Shown: positions 42,561 through 55,000 of the stretch, one piece after another
Numbering within the stretch: the first letter of the stretch is position 1
Layout: every line of letters starts with the position of its first letter
NCBI RefSeq assembly: GCF_042648805.1
Contig: NZ_JBHRXZ010000026.1
Coordinates: 1-56,355 of the forward strand
DNA from: Azomonas tarimensis
GTDB taxonomy: Bacteria > Pseudomonadota > Gammaproteobacteria > Pseudomonadales > Pseudomonadaceae
Length of the DNA stretch: 56,355 bases
Direction of reading: 5' to 3'
Program-made: the position numbers and the translations under genes
The notes under the pieces: model-generated
Told to the model about the DNA's origin: nothing
Database searches by the model: none
The model's input: the letters and a program-made list of their open reading frames with translations, nothing else

Positions 42561-44184
42561 GAGGCGCCTTCGGGCGCCTCAGGTTGCTGACAAAGCCCTG
42601 GCCGGAAGGCCGGGGCTTTGTGTTTAATGAGCCATCGTTTTCAGGCACGGCGCAATGCTCAAGCAGCCCTCTCCCAAGCAGCACGCGCTCGAAATGGTGA
42701 CCCTCGAAGAGCTGGTTCCCACCGACCATCTGCTGCGCAAGATCGCCCGTCACATCGACTTCGAATTCATCCGCCCAGCCACGCAGCATCTGTACTGCGC
42801 CGATAACGGCCGGCCCGCTGTCGATCCCGTGACGCTCTTCAAAATGCTGTTCATCGGCTACCTGTTCGGGGTGCGCAGCGAACGCCAGTTGATTCGGGAA
42901 ATCCAGGTCAATGTCGCCTATCGCTGGTTTCTCGACTTGAGCCTGACCGACAAGATTCCAGATGCGTCGACACTGAGCCAGAACGTCGACGCCGCTTCGC
43001 CGACACCGATATCGAACAGGTCATTTTCGACAACATCGTCGAGCAAGCCATGAAGGGCGGCTTGATCGGAGGTGAAGTGCTACACACCGACAGCACTCAC
43101 CTCAAGGCCAACGCCAGCAAGAAGCGCTTTGAAGTTCATCAGGTCGAGCAACGCCCCATGGATTACCTGGCGGAACTCGATGCCGCTATCGACGAAGACC
43201 GTCAGGCTCACGGCAAGCGCCCGTTGAAGCCCCGCCAGGCGCAGTCCGAAATCAAGGAAACCAAGGTCAGCACCACGGACCCGGACAGTGGTTTCATGAC
43301 CCGCGACAACAAGCCTCAAGGCTTCTTCTATCTCGATCATCGAACCGTGGACGGCAAGCACGCCATCATCACCGACACCTTCGTCACCCCTGGAAACGTC
43401 AATGATGCCCGGCCCTATCTGGGTCGTCTGGATCGTCAATGCGAGCGCTTCAACTTGACACCGCTGGCGGTCGCGCTCGATGCCGGCTATTACACCCCGG
43501 CCATTTGCAAAGGCCTGGAAGACCGCGACCTCTACGGCGTCATCGGCTACAAGCGGCCGAGAACCCAGCCGGGCTATTTCTACAAGCGGCAATTCGTCTA
43601 CGACGCGGACCGTGACGGCTATACATGCCCCAACGGCCAGTTCTTGCCGTACAGCACCACTAATCGCGTGGGGTATCGAGAGTACAAATCCGATGCCCGA
43701 CAGTGCCGAGAATGCCCACTCAAAGACCACTGCACGAAAAGCCAGAACCACACAAAAGTGATGGTCAGGCATGTCTGGGAAGCAGCCAAAGAGCGCATCA
43801 ACCAGCACCGGCTCACCCCGGAGGGCAAGCGCATTTACGACCGACGCAAGGAGACCGTGGAACGCAGCTTTGCTGACGCGAAAGAACTGCACGGGCACCG
43901 TTATGCGCGTTTTCGCGGGCTGAGCAAAGTGATGCGACAGTGCCTGCTGGCTGCCGCCTGCCAGAACATGAAGAAGATCGCCCGGCTGCTGGCGGCCTTT
44001 TTAAGTCTGTACGGGCTGCCTGCGGTGCTGCTGGACGGCCTGTTGGCGAGTTTGAAGCGATCGGTGACATGTGAGCCGGGGCAGCAAGAGCACAGGCTTC
44101 GCTGAAAGAGCTAAACCCCAAAAGCACAAACCCCCACTCGAAAGCAGGGGTTTGTCATCAGCCTGAGGCGCCTTCGGGCGCCTT
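42561..44184 (+). mobile_element. IS1182-like insertion sequence
   Basis: One transposase gene (broken) lies between imperfect inverted repeats. The inner ends TGACAAAGCCC (from 42588) and its counterpart ending at 44157 match 10 of 11. Similarity continues outward to 42561-42600 and 44145-44184, with 32 of 40 bases matching. Each end can form two hairpins: AGGCGCC-TTCG-GGCGCCT and an ACAAA(G/C)CCC stem. The outer hairpins may instead be host terminators, so the element could be 42588-44157. No clear target duplication is seen. Confidence 0.75.
42655..44105 (+). pseudogene. IS1182-family transposase, frameshifted
   Basis: The N-terminal part (42655 to about 42984) has the usual domain MVTLEELVPTDHLLRKI and NGRPAVDPVTLFKMLFIGYL. 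At about 42984 one C is missing: restoring it turns the sequence into SQNRRRRFADTDIEQVIFDN and joins it to the second part, which runs to 44105. That part carries HTDSTHLKANA (first Asp of the DDE triad), a second Asp in ALDAGYYTP, and ERSFADAKELHG with the Glu. The Cys-rich CRECPLKDHC block is also present. A single-base deletion therefore split the gene; a programmed shift is unlikely because no slippery run is present. Confidence 0.88.
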
Positions 44185-44348
44185 TGTTCTGTAGGTATAT
44201 CGGAAAAGTTCCCCGGCCTGAGGCCGAGAGCTGCTGAATGTGAACTGTTTTTGGGTTTGAATCACATTATCTTCGTCACTCGATAGTCTCGTAATGGCAA
44301 TTCGCCCACCATCGCTGACCTGTACTTTGGCCGCCAGGGATGGTTGCG

Positions 44349-46034
44349 ATGCGACAGTGGCTCGCCGTGCTGGGAAGCGCTTTTTTTGCCATTTCGGCGT
44401 TCGCTCAGGTGCCTTTGCCTGGCGAGCGCGACCTCATACGCGACCGTCAGGGGCGCTTGCTCGAAGAGCAGCGCCGGCGTCTGGATGAACTCCAGCAATT
44501 GCCCGGGCGCGAGGTGCTGCCCGAGCAGCCGGCCCCCGCCGAGGACGAGCGCTGCTTCGAAATCCGCACGATTCGCCTGCAGGATGCCGACCTCGTCTCG
44601 CCCGACGAGCAGCGCCGGCTGCTGCAGCCCTATGAAGGGCAATGCCTCGGCGTCAACCAGCTCAACGCGCTGCTGAAGGCCATCACCCAGTTCTATATCG
44701 ACCGAGGCTACGTCACTTCCCGCGCCTACCTGCCGGAGCAGGACATGGCCGATGGCGAGCTGGACGTATTGGTGATCGAGGGCCGTCTCGAAGGCCTGGA
44801 TCGTTCGGCCATCGCCAGTGAACGTGAACTGGCCATGGCCTTTCCCGGGCGAGTCGGCGAGGTCGTCGACCTGCGCCAGCTGGAGCAACTGTTCGATCAG
44901 CTGAACCGCCTGCCTTCACGGCCAGCGCAGATGGAGCTATTGCCCGGCGCCGAGGCCGGGGGCAGCCGCGTGCGCCTGCAGGGCGAGCCGCTCGAGCCCT
45001 GGCGGGTCAGCCTCAATCGCCACAACAACGGTGAGAAGGGCACTGGCGAACAGCAATGGGGGCTGGGGCTCGACTGGGACAGCCCGCTGGGCCTGGCCGA
45101 CCAGCTCAGCCTGCGTGGCGGTGGCGATGCCGTCAGCGATCGGCATCGTCATTCGGCCAACCAGGGACTGTCCTACAGCCTGCCGTACGGCTGGTGGACG
45201 TTCAGCTATGGCTACAACCAGAGCTACTACCGGACCCGGGGGGAAGCGTCGGGCTTTCTCTTCGAAATGGACGGCGAAAGCAAGAGCCATCAGCTCGGCG
45301 CAGAGCGCGTGCTGCACCGCGATGCGGTCAGCAAGACCGCCGCCAGTGTCGGCGTGGCTCATCTGCGCACCCGCAACTACATCGAGAACAGCCTGCTCGA
45401 CGTCTCCAGCCAGCGCCTGTCGGAAATGCAGCTCGGCCTCAACCATGGCCGTCGTATCGGCACCGCCTTCGTCAACCTCGACCTGGGCTGGCAGCATGGG
45501 ACCGGGGCCTTCGACGCGCAGCGCCGCGGCGATCCGCAATATGGCGAGCCGGACGCCCGCTACCACAAGTACAGCCTGACGCTGAGCGCGCTGCAGCCGT
45601 TCCGGCTATGGGACGAGGCTTTCAGCTTCGATTCATTGCTCAACGCCCAGAAGAGCGAAGACGTGCTCTACAGTCCGCAGCGCATCAGCATTGGCGGGCT
45701 GGCGTCGGTGCGCGGATACAAGGAGCAGTCGTTGTCCGGCGACACCGGCGGCTATTGGCGCAACCAGCTGCGCTGGCGGCGTCCCGTCGGTTGGGAGCCG
45801 TTGCGCCCGTTCCTGCAGGAATACGGCCTGGCCTACGCCTATGACGTCGGTGTCATTCATGGCGGGCGCTACAACCCCGACTTTCACGGCCGGCTATCCG
45901 GCCATGGCGTGGAATTGAGTGCACGGGGCGAGCACCTCGCCGCCTCGGTGACAGTCGCCCGCTCGCTGGAGCGGCCGGGCGTGATCGAAGCGCGGGAGCG
46001 GCCGCTGTACTTGCGCGTCGACCTGTTCTTCTGA
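44349..46034 (+). CDS. TpsB outer-membrane transporter (CdiB/FhaC/ShlB family)
   Basis: The 561-aa protein has a signal peptide ending AFAQ, a proline/arginine-rich linker, POTRA domains (about residues 70-225, with FYIDRGYVTSRAYLPEQ) and a 16-strand barrel. The L6-loop motif VRGY lies in ASVRGYKEQSL, and the last strand ends LRVDLFF. It exports the TpsA protein encoded 25 bases downstream. The ATG at 44349 has AGGGA eight bases upstream, better than the ATG at 44340. In gene order (transporter first) the locus resembles cdiBA of enterobacteria. Confidence 0.93.
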   Translation: MRQWLAVLGSAFFAISAFAQVPLPGERDLIRDRQGRLLEEQRRRLDELQQLPGREVLPEQPAPAEDERCFEIRTIRLQDADLVSPDEQRRLLQPYEGQCLGVNQLNALLKAITQFYIDRGYVTSRAYLPEQDMADGELDVLVIEGRLEGLDRSAIASERELAMAFPGRVGEVVDLRQLEQLFDQLNRLPSRPAQMELLPGAEAGGSRVRLQGEPLEPWRVSLNRHNNGEKGTGEQQWGLGLDWDSPLGLADQLSLRGGGDAVSDRHRHSANQGLSYSLPYGWWTFSYGYNQSYYRTRGEASGFLFEMDGESKSHQLGAERVLHRDAVSKTAASVGVAHLRTRNYIENSLLDVSSQRLSEMQLGLNHGRRIGTAFVNLDLGWQHGTGAFDAQRRGDPQYGEPDARYHKYSLTLSALQPFRLWDEAFSFDSLLNAQKSEDVLYSPQRISIGGLASVRGYKEQSLSGDTGGYWRNQLRWRRPVGWEPLRPFLQEYGLAYAYDVGVIHGGRYNPDFHGRLSGHGVELSARGEHLAASVTVARSLERPGVIEARERPLYLRVDLFF

Positions 46035-46059
46035 ATCGAACAAAGCTGGAGTCTTGTAC

Positions 46060-49000
46060 ATGGACGTGCGCAGCCCCTTCTTCCAGAACGTCGCCACCTT
46101 GCTGGTGGGCGTCATGTTCCTCAACCCCATCGTGGGCGCGGCCGCGGAACTGAGCGTCGCCGCCGGGAGCGGTGCGACGCTGGGGCAGGCCGGCAACGGC
46201 GTGCCGATCGTCAATATCGCCGCGCCAAACGGCAAGGGCCTGTCGCACAACAAATTCAAGGACTACAACGTCGGCCAGCAGGGCCTGATCCTCAACAATG
46301 CCACCGAGCGCACCCAGAGCACGCAACTGGGCGGCATCATCCTCGGCAACCCGAATCTCAAGGGCGCCGCGGCAGGGTTGATACTCAACGAAGTCACCGG
46401 CGGCAATGCCAGCCGTTTGCAGGGCTATACGGAAGTGGCCGGCCAGTCCGCCCATGTCGTGGTCGCCAACCCCCATGGCATCAGCTGCGACGGCTGCGGT
46501 TTCATCAACACGCCCCGCGTGACCCTGAGCACCGGCACGCCGGTCATCGACAACGGCCGCCTCGACCGCTTCGACGTCGACGGCGGGCGCATCGACATCG
46601 AAGGGCAAGGCCTGAATGCCGGCAACGTCGACCAGTTCGACCTGATCACCCGCAGCGCCCGGATCAACGCCGAGCTGCATGCCAACAAACTGAATATCGT
46701 CACCGGCCGCAACCAGGTGGATGCCGATGACCTGAGCGCCACGGCCAAGACCGATAGCCGCGACGACCAGCCCCTGCTGGCCATCGACAGCTCCGCCCTG
46801 GGCGGCATGTACGCCGGCGCCATCCGCCTGGTCGGCACCGAAGCCGGGGTCGGGGTGAAGCTGGCCGGCGACATGGCCGCCAGCGCCGGGGATATCCGGA
46901 TCGATGCCAATGGCAAGCTGACCGTCGGCAACGCGGCGGCCAGCGGGCAGGTCATCGCCCGGGCCGCCGAGGTGGAAAGCCAGGGCCAGCTCTATGCAGG
47001 CAGTCGCCTGGAGCTGCAGGGTCAAGGCGAGCTACTCAACCGCGGCAGTCTGGCCGCCCGGGATGCGGTCGTACTGAGCGCGGGCACGAACCTGGACAAC
47101 CGCGGCCACGTCGAGGCCGGGGTGAATGTCGACGACAGCCGCAACGACAGCGGCGACGTGCGGCTGGAGGGCCAGGTCGTGCGCAACAGCGGTACGGTTC
47201 TCGCCAGTCGTGATCTGCAGGCGACCGCCATCGACGTTCTGGATAACCGCGATGGCCAACTGGTCGCTCAGCGCAATGCCACGGTCGCGACCGACCGCCT
47301 GGACAACGATCGGGGCCGCGTTACCGCCGTCGAGCGGCTGGCCGTCGAGGCAGGGCAGGTCGATAGCCGCGAGGGCCACATCGCCAGCGGTGGCACACTC
47401 GAGCTGCGCGCCAGCGGTCTCGACCAGCGAGGCGGCGTGCTCGCCAGTCAGAGCGCCCTGACTCTGACGCTCGAGGGCGGAACCCTGAACAACGACGGCG
47501 CCCTGATCAGCGCCGCCGAAACCCTGCGCCTGGCCGACATCGGCCAGGCCAGCAGCCGTGACGGGGAGATAGCCAGCCGGCAATCCATCGAAATGGCCGT
47601 CGAGCATCTGGACAACCGCGAGGGCAGGCTGCTCGCCGAAGACACCCTCAGCGTCGCCGGCCAGGTACTGGACAACCGCGACGGCCTGCTTGCCGCCAAT
47701 GGCGATTTGAATCTGGATGTCATCGACATCGACAACCGTGCCGGCGAGCTTTCCACCCAGGCCGGCCTCAACGTCGAAGCCGGGCACCTCGACAACAGCG
47801 ATGGTGGCCGCCTGCTTGCCGCCCATCTGGGGCTGACCGTCGAACGTCTGCTCAACCGCAACCAGGGCCTGCTTCAGGCCGGACAAGGCTTGCGCCTGGA
47901 CGGGGACCGGCTGGACAACGCCGGCGGCACCCTGGCCAGCGGCGGCGACCTGCTGATCCAGCTGAGCGCCCAGCATGGCGAGCACGATGGCGGCCTGTAC
48001 AACGACAGCGGCCTGCTTTCCGCCAACGGTCGCCTGGACCTCGCATCCGCCTACCTGAGCAACCACCAAGGCCGTATCGAAGGGCGCGGTGCGGTGAATG
48101 TCGCCACCGGGGCCCTCGACAACCGCCTGGGCCACCTGATCGGCCTCGACCGTCTCGACCTCAGCGCCGCCCAGGTCAGCAACGGCGAGGGCCGCATCGC
48201 GGCCACCGGCGCCCTGGTGCTGCGCGCCACCGGCCTGGACCAGCAGGGCGGCGAACTCTTCAGCCAGGATAATCTGACCCTCGACCTGCAGGGCGGCGAC
48301 CTCGACAACGACGGAGGCCTGATCAGCGCCCCGGGTATCCTGCTGCTGAACGGCCTTGGCGCGGTGAGCAACCGCGGCGGCGAGATATCCAGCAGCGAAG
48401 GCTTCACCCTGGCCGCCAGCCAACTGGACAACGACGGCGGTCGCCTGCTGTCGGAGCAGGGCCTGGCCCTGCGCATTCAAGGCATCCTCTCCAACCTCGC
48501 CGGCCTGGTCAGCGCCAATCGTCTGGACCTGGCCGCCGCACGCCTGGACAACACCGGTGGCCGTCTCTCCAGCCGCGGCGATCTCGACGCGCAGGTGGTC
48601 CAACTGAACCAGAGTGGTGGCGAACTGCTCGCCGAAGGCGCGCTCACGATCACTGGCGAGACGCTGGACAATCGCGACGGTCTGCTCGCCGCCAATGGTG
48701 ACCTGATCCTCGAGGTCGGTGAAATCGACAACCGTGGCGGTGAGCTCTCCACCCGGACCCAAGCCACCATCGACAGCCGGCGACTCGACAACAGCGGCGG
48801 CCAGTTGCTGGCCGCCCACCTGAACCTGACCGTCGAACGCCTGCTCAACCGCGACCAGGGTCTGGTCTACGGCTGGGACGAAACCAGCCTGAGCGGCACC
48901 CGGCTGGATAACTCTGGCGGCACCCTGGCCAGCGACAAGACCCTCGTCGTCGAACTCGCCGCCCGGGTAGGCGATGCCGAGCTCGACGGTAGCCTGGACA

Positions 49001-52000
49001 ACCTCGGCGGCCTGCTCAGCAGCGAAGGCGCCCTGAACCTGGTGGCGGACAGCCTCGACAATAGCCAGGGCAGCATCTCCAGCGCCGGCACGTTGCAGCT
49101 CACCAGCGCTGGCGAACTGCTCAACCGGGACGGGCGAATTCTTACCGATGCCGGCCTGTTGCTGCGCAGTGCCGGGCTGGACAACCGTCACGGGTTGGTT
49201 TCGGCCGTCGGTGCGCTGAGTCTGTTCACCGGTGCGTTCGACAACAACGAGGGGCAACTGACCGGCAGCGCCGAACTCACGCTGAACGCCGGGCCGGTGA
49301 CCAATACCCAAGGTCGCATCGCCAGCAGTGGCCCGTTGCTGGCCCGCCTCAGCGGTCTGCACCAGCAGGGCGGCGAGCTCTTCAGCCAGAGCAGCCTCGA
49401 GCTGGATCTCGCGGGCGGCGACCTGAACAACGACGGCGGCTTCATCAACACCCCCGGTCAGCTGTTGTTGAGCAACCTTGGGGCGGTGAGCAACCGCGGC
49501 GGGGAGATATCCAGCCGGGAAGGCTTCACCCTGGCGGCGAACAGTTTGGACAACAGCGCCGGTCGACTGCTCAGCGAAAAGAACCTGGCGATCGCCATCG
49601 AGGGCGCCCTCGACAACCGCGCTGGCAGCCTGTCCGGCCAGCATCTCGACCTCGCCGCCAACACCCTGGATAACCGCGACGATGGCCTCGTCCGCAGCCG
49701 CGGCGTGCTCGCTGTTCAGGTCGCGGACACGCTGACCAACCGCGGCGGCAGCCTGGTCGCCGACGGCGGGCTGGAGTTGCAGGCCGGGCACGTCGACAAC
49801 CGCGAAGGCCAGATCGCCGGTCGTGGTGATCTCGTGGCACGGGTCGGCGAGCTGGTCCAGGTGGGCGGTGAATTGCTCGCCGAAGGCAGCCTCATGCTCT
49901 CCGGCGACAGCCTGGACAACCGCGACGGCCTGCTCGCCGCCAATGGCGACCTGATCCTCGAGGTCGGTGAAATCGACAACCGTGGCGGTGAGCTTTCCAC
50001 CCGAACCCAAGCCACCATCGACAGCCGGCGACTCGACAACAGCGACGGCGGACGCTTGCTCGCCGCCCACCTGAATCTGACCGTCGAGCGCCTGCTCAAC
50101 CGCGACCAGGGCTTGGTCTACGGCTGGGACGAAACCCGCCTGAGCGGCGCCCGGTTGGACAACAGCGGCGGCACCCTGGCCAGTGACAAGGTCCTCGTCG
50201 TCGAACTCGCCGCCCGGGCAGGCGATGCCGAGCTCGACGGTCGCCTGGACAACCTCGGCGGCCTGCTCAACAGCGAAGACGCCCTGAACCTCACCGCCGC
50301 GCGGATCGACAACCGCCAGGGCACGCTCTCCAGCGCGGGCGCCCTGCAGCTCGTCACCACAGGCGAGCTGCTCAACCGGGACGGGCGGATTCTCACTGAC
50401 AGTGGTCTGCTGCTGCGCAGTGCCGGGCTGGACAATGACCGCGGGCAGATCTTCGCCGCCGGGGCACTGGACCTGGCCAGCGCTGCGCTCGACAACAGCG
50501 AGGGTCGGCTGACCGGCGGCGCCGGACTCACGCTGAGCGCGGGGCAGGTGACCAATACGCAGGGCCGCATCGCCAGCAGCGGTCCGTTGCTGGCCAGCCT
50601 CACCGGCCTGGACCAGCAGGGCGGCGAACTGTTCAGCCAGGACAGCCTCAGTCTCGACCTGAACGGCGGTGATCTGATCAACGACGGCGCGCTGCTGCAC
50701 GCCCCCGGCCAGTTGCTGTTGAGCAACCTCGGCGCGGTGAGCAACCGCGGCGGGGAAATCTCCAGCAACCAGGGATTCGTCCTGGCCGCCGATAGCCTGG
50801 ACAACGCCCAGGGCCGGCTGCTTTCCGAACAGGGGCTGGTGCTGCGCATCCGGCAGCTCCTCGGTAATTTCGCCGGGCTGATCAGCGCGCAGGGCATTGA
50901 GCTGGCCGCCGCCCAGTTGGACAACCGCGGCGGCACGCTGGCCGCCCGGGACGATCTGACAGTCGCCGTGGACGGCACACTGAACAACACCGACCAGGGC
51001 TTGATCCAGGCTGGTGCCGGGCTGCTCCTCAAGGGGGGCGAATTGGACAACCGCGGTGGCTACCTGCTGGCTGGCTCGGTCCTGCGGGCCACGCTGGAGG
51101 GCGCGCTGGACAACCGTGACGGTGGCCTGGTCAACAGCCAGGGAGGTCTGGAGCTGAGCGCGGCGAGCCTCGACTCCAGCCAGGGCGGCGAAGTCTCGGC
51201 CAAGGGCGCGATGCAACTGACCCTCGATGCCCTCGTCCAGCGGCAGGGTGCGTTGGTGGGCGAAAGCGCGTTGAGCCTCGACCTGCGCCAGGGCGCATTG
51301 GACAATCAGGGTGGCCTGATCAGCAGTAACGGTCCACTGAGCCTGGCCAACCTGGGCCTGCTCGACAACCGTGACGGGGACATTGCCAGCCTCGGCCTGC
51401 TGGAGCTGGCTGCCGCCAGTCTCGATAACCGCGACGGTCGCATCATCAGCCGCGACTGGTTGCGTCTCGCCCTCGGCATCGTCGACAACCGCAATGGCCT
51501 GCTTTCCGGCTGGCAGGGGCTGGAGCTGAGCGGGACGCGCCTGGACAACCGCCAGCTCGGCACCCTCTCCAGCCGCAGCGGCGATCTCAGGGTGCAACTG
51601 ACCGGGGAACTGCTCAACAGTGACGACGGAGCTCTGGTTGCTGGCGGTCGCCTCGACCTGGCCGCCGATAGTCTCGATAACCGCGGGGGCATCCTCTCCA
51701 GCGCAGCCGGACAGCAACTGATGGTCAGCGGGACCCTGGACAACAGCGGCGGCCAGATCGACGCCGGTGCCGGCCTGCGGATAGAGGCCGGCCGCCTGGC
51801 CAACCAGGGCGGCCTGGTCCTGGCTCAGCAGACGCTGGACGTCAACGGCATCGAGCTGGACAACACCGGTGGCCGGATCAGCGCCAGCGACGCCGCCCGC
51901 ATCGACCTGAGCGGCGATTTCGTTAACGCCGCGGGCCAGCTCGCCAGCGGTGGCTCGCTGGACATCCGGGCCGCTGCACTGGACAACCGTGGCGGCACCC

Positions 52001-55000
52001 TGGCCAGCCAGGAAACGGCCGTTCTCGACATCGACAGCCTGGACAACTCCGCACGCGGTACCCTGGCCGCCAACGGCATGCTCGAGATCGATGCGAAAGG
52101 CGTTGTCGACAATAGCGACGAGGGCCTGATCTACAGCCGCGACGCGCATCTCCAGCTCGCCGTCGGCAGCCTGGACAATCGGGCGGGCGCCGTGCAGGGC
52201 CAGGGTGACCTGGTCCTGACGGTCGACGAGGCGTTGAACAACGCCGGCGGCACCCTGCAGAGCCGCACGGGCGATATCGAGCTCAGCGCCGCCAGCCTGG
52301 ACAACCGCCAGGGCACCCTCGCCAGCCTCGAAGGCTGGGTGCGCGCGCGCCTGGCCGGCTGGCTGAACAACGGCGCCAGCGGGCAGGGCGGGCTGATCCA
52401 GGGCCGGCGCCTCGACCTCGGCGCGAACGGCTCGCTGAGCAACCTCGACGGGCGCATCCAGGCCATGGCCGGCGAAGCCAGCCTGCAGGCCGGCACCTTC
52501 GACAACCGCGGCGGCATCCTCTTCGCCGAAGGCGACCTGCTGCTGCGCGGCGGCAGCCTGGACAACCGCAGCGGCACGCTGGGCGCGGCCAACATCACCC
52601 TGGCGCACGACGCCGGTGCCGTGCTGGACAACCGGCAGGGCATCGTCGAAAGCCGTGGCAGCCTCGCCGTCGCGGGCACCCGCCTGGACAACCAGGGCGG
52701 CCAGTTGCGCGCCCTCGGCGCCACGGGTGCCAGCGTCTTCCAGCTCGGCGGCCTGCTGGACAACCAGAACGGCACCCTGGAAATCGCCAACCACGATCTG
52801 ACGCTGAACCTCGGCAGCCTGGCCAACCAGGACGGCCAGTTGCTGCATGCCGGCGCGGGCGAATTCGCCATCGCCCTGCCCCAGGTCAGCAGCGCGGGTG
52901 GCCGCATCGCCACCTACGGCGACCTCACCCTCAGCGCCGGCAGCTGGAGCAACGACAGCGTGCTCCAGGCCGGACGCCTGACCCTGGACATCGGCACCTT
53001 CACCCAGACCGCCAACGGGCAGCTGCTGGCCACCGAGTCCCTTGTCGGCAGGGGCGACACCTGGACCAACCATGGCCTGATCGCCAGCGACGGCACCCTC
53101 TCGCTCGAACTCACCGGCAGCTACGGCGGCGATGGCCGTCTCACCAGCCTGGGCGACCTCGGCCTGGTCGCCGCCAGCCTGAGCCTGACCGGCCCGGCCA
53201 GCATCGCCGCAGGCGGCAACGCAACCTTCGCCCTGGGTGGTGGACTGCTCAACCAGGGCCGCCTCACTGCCGCTGGCGACCTGCTCCTGACCGCCGCGAC
53301 GCTGACCAACCACGGCACGCTGGGAAGCGCCGAGCGCCTGATTCTGAACGCGACCGACCTGCTCAACGAGAACGGGCTGATCTTCAGCGGCGACGATATG
53401 GCGCTGTACGTGGATACCTTCACCAACCGCTATGCGGATGTGTACAGCCTGGGTGATATCGACCTGGCCAGAAACGAACAGGGCGACTGGGCCGAGCGTC
53501 TGGACAACCTGTCTGGCACGTTGGAGGCAGAAGGCGACTTTCGTCTTGGCGCCAGGGTAATCGACAACACCCGGGACATCCTGGTAGTCGACAATGTCGG
53601 CAAGTACGCTGCGGTCATCAAGGAACTGGCTTGCCGCGGTCCCTACAACCCCAGCGGCGATTGCGATCTGGGTGGCAATGGCCGACGCGTGGGCGTCTGG
53701 CAAGTGACCGAGCGCGACAAGCTGGAAGTCGTCGAAAGCAGCGCCGCCTCCAGCCTGATGGCTGGTGGGGACCTGTCGATCAGTGGCGAGCAACTGCTCA
53801 ACCACAGCAGCCTGATCAGCGCGGGCGGAAACATCCAGGCCAGCGTCGCCGTCCTGGAAAACCAGGGCGTCAAGCCCGGCGACATCGAGACAATCCGCAT
53901 CTTCGTCTCCGGCCGCAAGCCAAGCTATTACCACTACGCGGATGCCGCTGCCAGCTTCAACCGCAAGCACTCGCCGGCGCCTCAATTGGCAACGTTGGAG
54001 GCCGACCTCAATCGCTTCGTCGGCATGATGGAAAGGGAATACCTGGCCGGACGGCAGATAAACGAAACCCCGCTCAATGGCGAAAGCTACTCGGCCATCA
54101 TCCAGGCCGGCGGCGACATCGTCCTGCAGGCCGAGCAGCGCCTGGACAACAGCGTAATCCGCGCGCAGTACGCCTACCTGGGCGGTGGTAACCGGGTCGA
54201 AAGCAGTGCTCCCGGCACCTCGATCGCGACCCATATCACGCTCAATTCGCAATTGCCGCCAGACCTGGCCCAGCAACAGATCAACCCCCTGACCCTGCCG
54301 GGCTTCAGTCTGCCCAGCGGGGAAAACGGTCTGTTCCGCCTCAGCGTCCAGGCCGGCAGCGATGCCCAGGTGCGCGACACGGACGGTGCCCAGGATTGGA
54401 CGATTACCGGCAGTACCCTGGAACAGGCCCTGCGGCAGGAGGGGGTGAGCGCCCTGGCGACCGACGTGCGTATCGGCGACGCCGGTGACCTGGTTGCGAC
54501 CGAACTGGACGTACAAGCGGGCAATCGCGAACAGCCCAGTGGTCTGCCCGCCGAGGTCGGTGGCGTCCAACTCGGTAGCCAATCCGCAACGGGAACCGAT
54601 GGGCTGGAAACTACCGCTCTGCCCGGAGAGCAGGCCGACGCCGTGCGGGTAACCCTTAACGAACTGCAGCCTGGCGCCGACCTCCCCCGCCCCCAGGGCG
54701 TACCGGTCACACAGGTCACGCAAGCGCACAAGTACCTGATCGAGACCAACCCGGCGCTGACCGACCTCAAGCAGTTCATGGGCTCGGACTACCTGCTGGG
54801 CAACCTCGGCTACGACCCGGACCAGGCGCAGAAACGCCTGGGCGACGGGCTCTACGAGCAGCGCCTGATCCGCGAGGCCGTGGTCGCGCGTACCGGCCAG
54901 CGCTACCTGGCCGGGCTGACCAGCGACGAAGCCATGTACCGCTACCTGATGGACAACGCCATCGCCAGCAAGGACGCCCTGGGCCTGTCGCTCGGCGTGA

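Noticed and set aside
42970..43000. Programmed frameshift in the transposase
   Set aside because: The junction lacks a slippery heptamer; restoring one C rebuilds a conserved RRRRF block, which fits a plain deletion.
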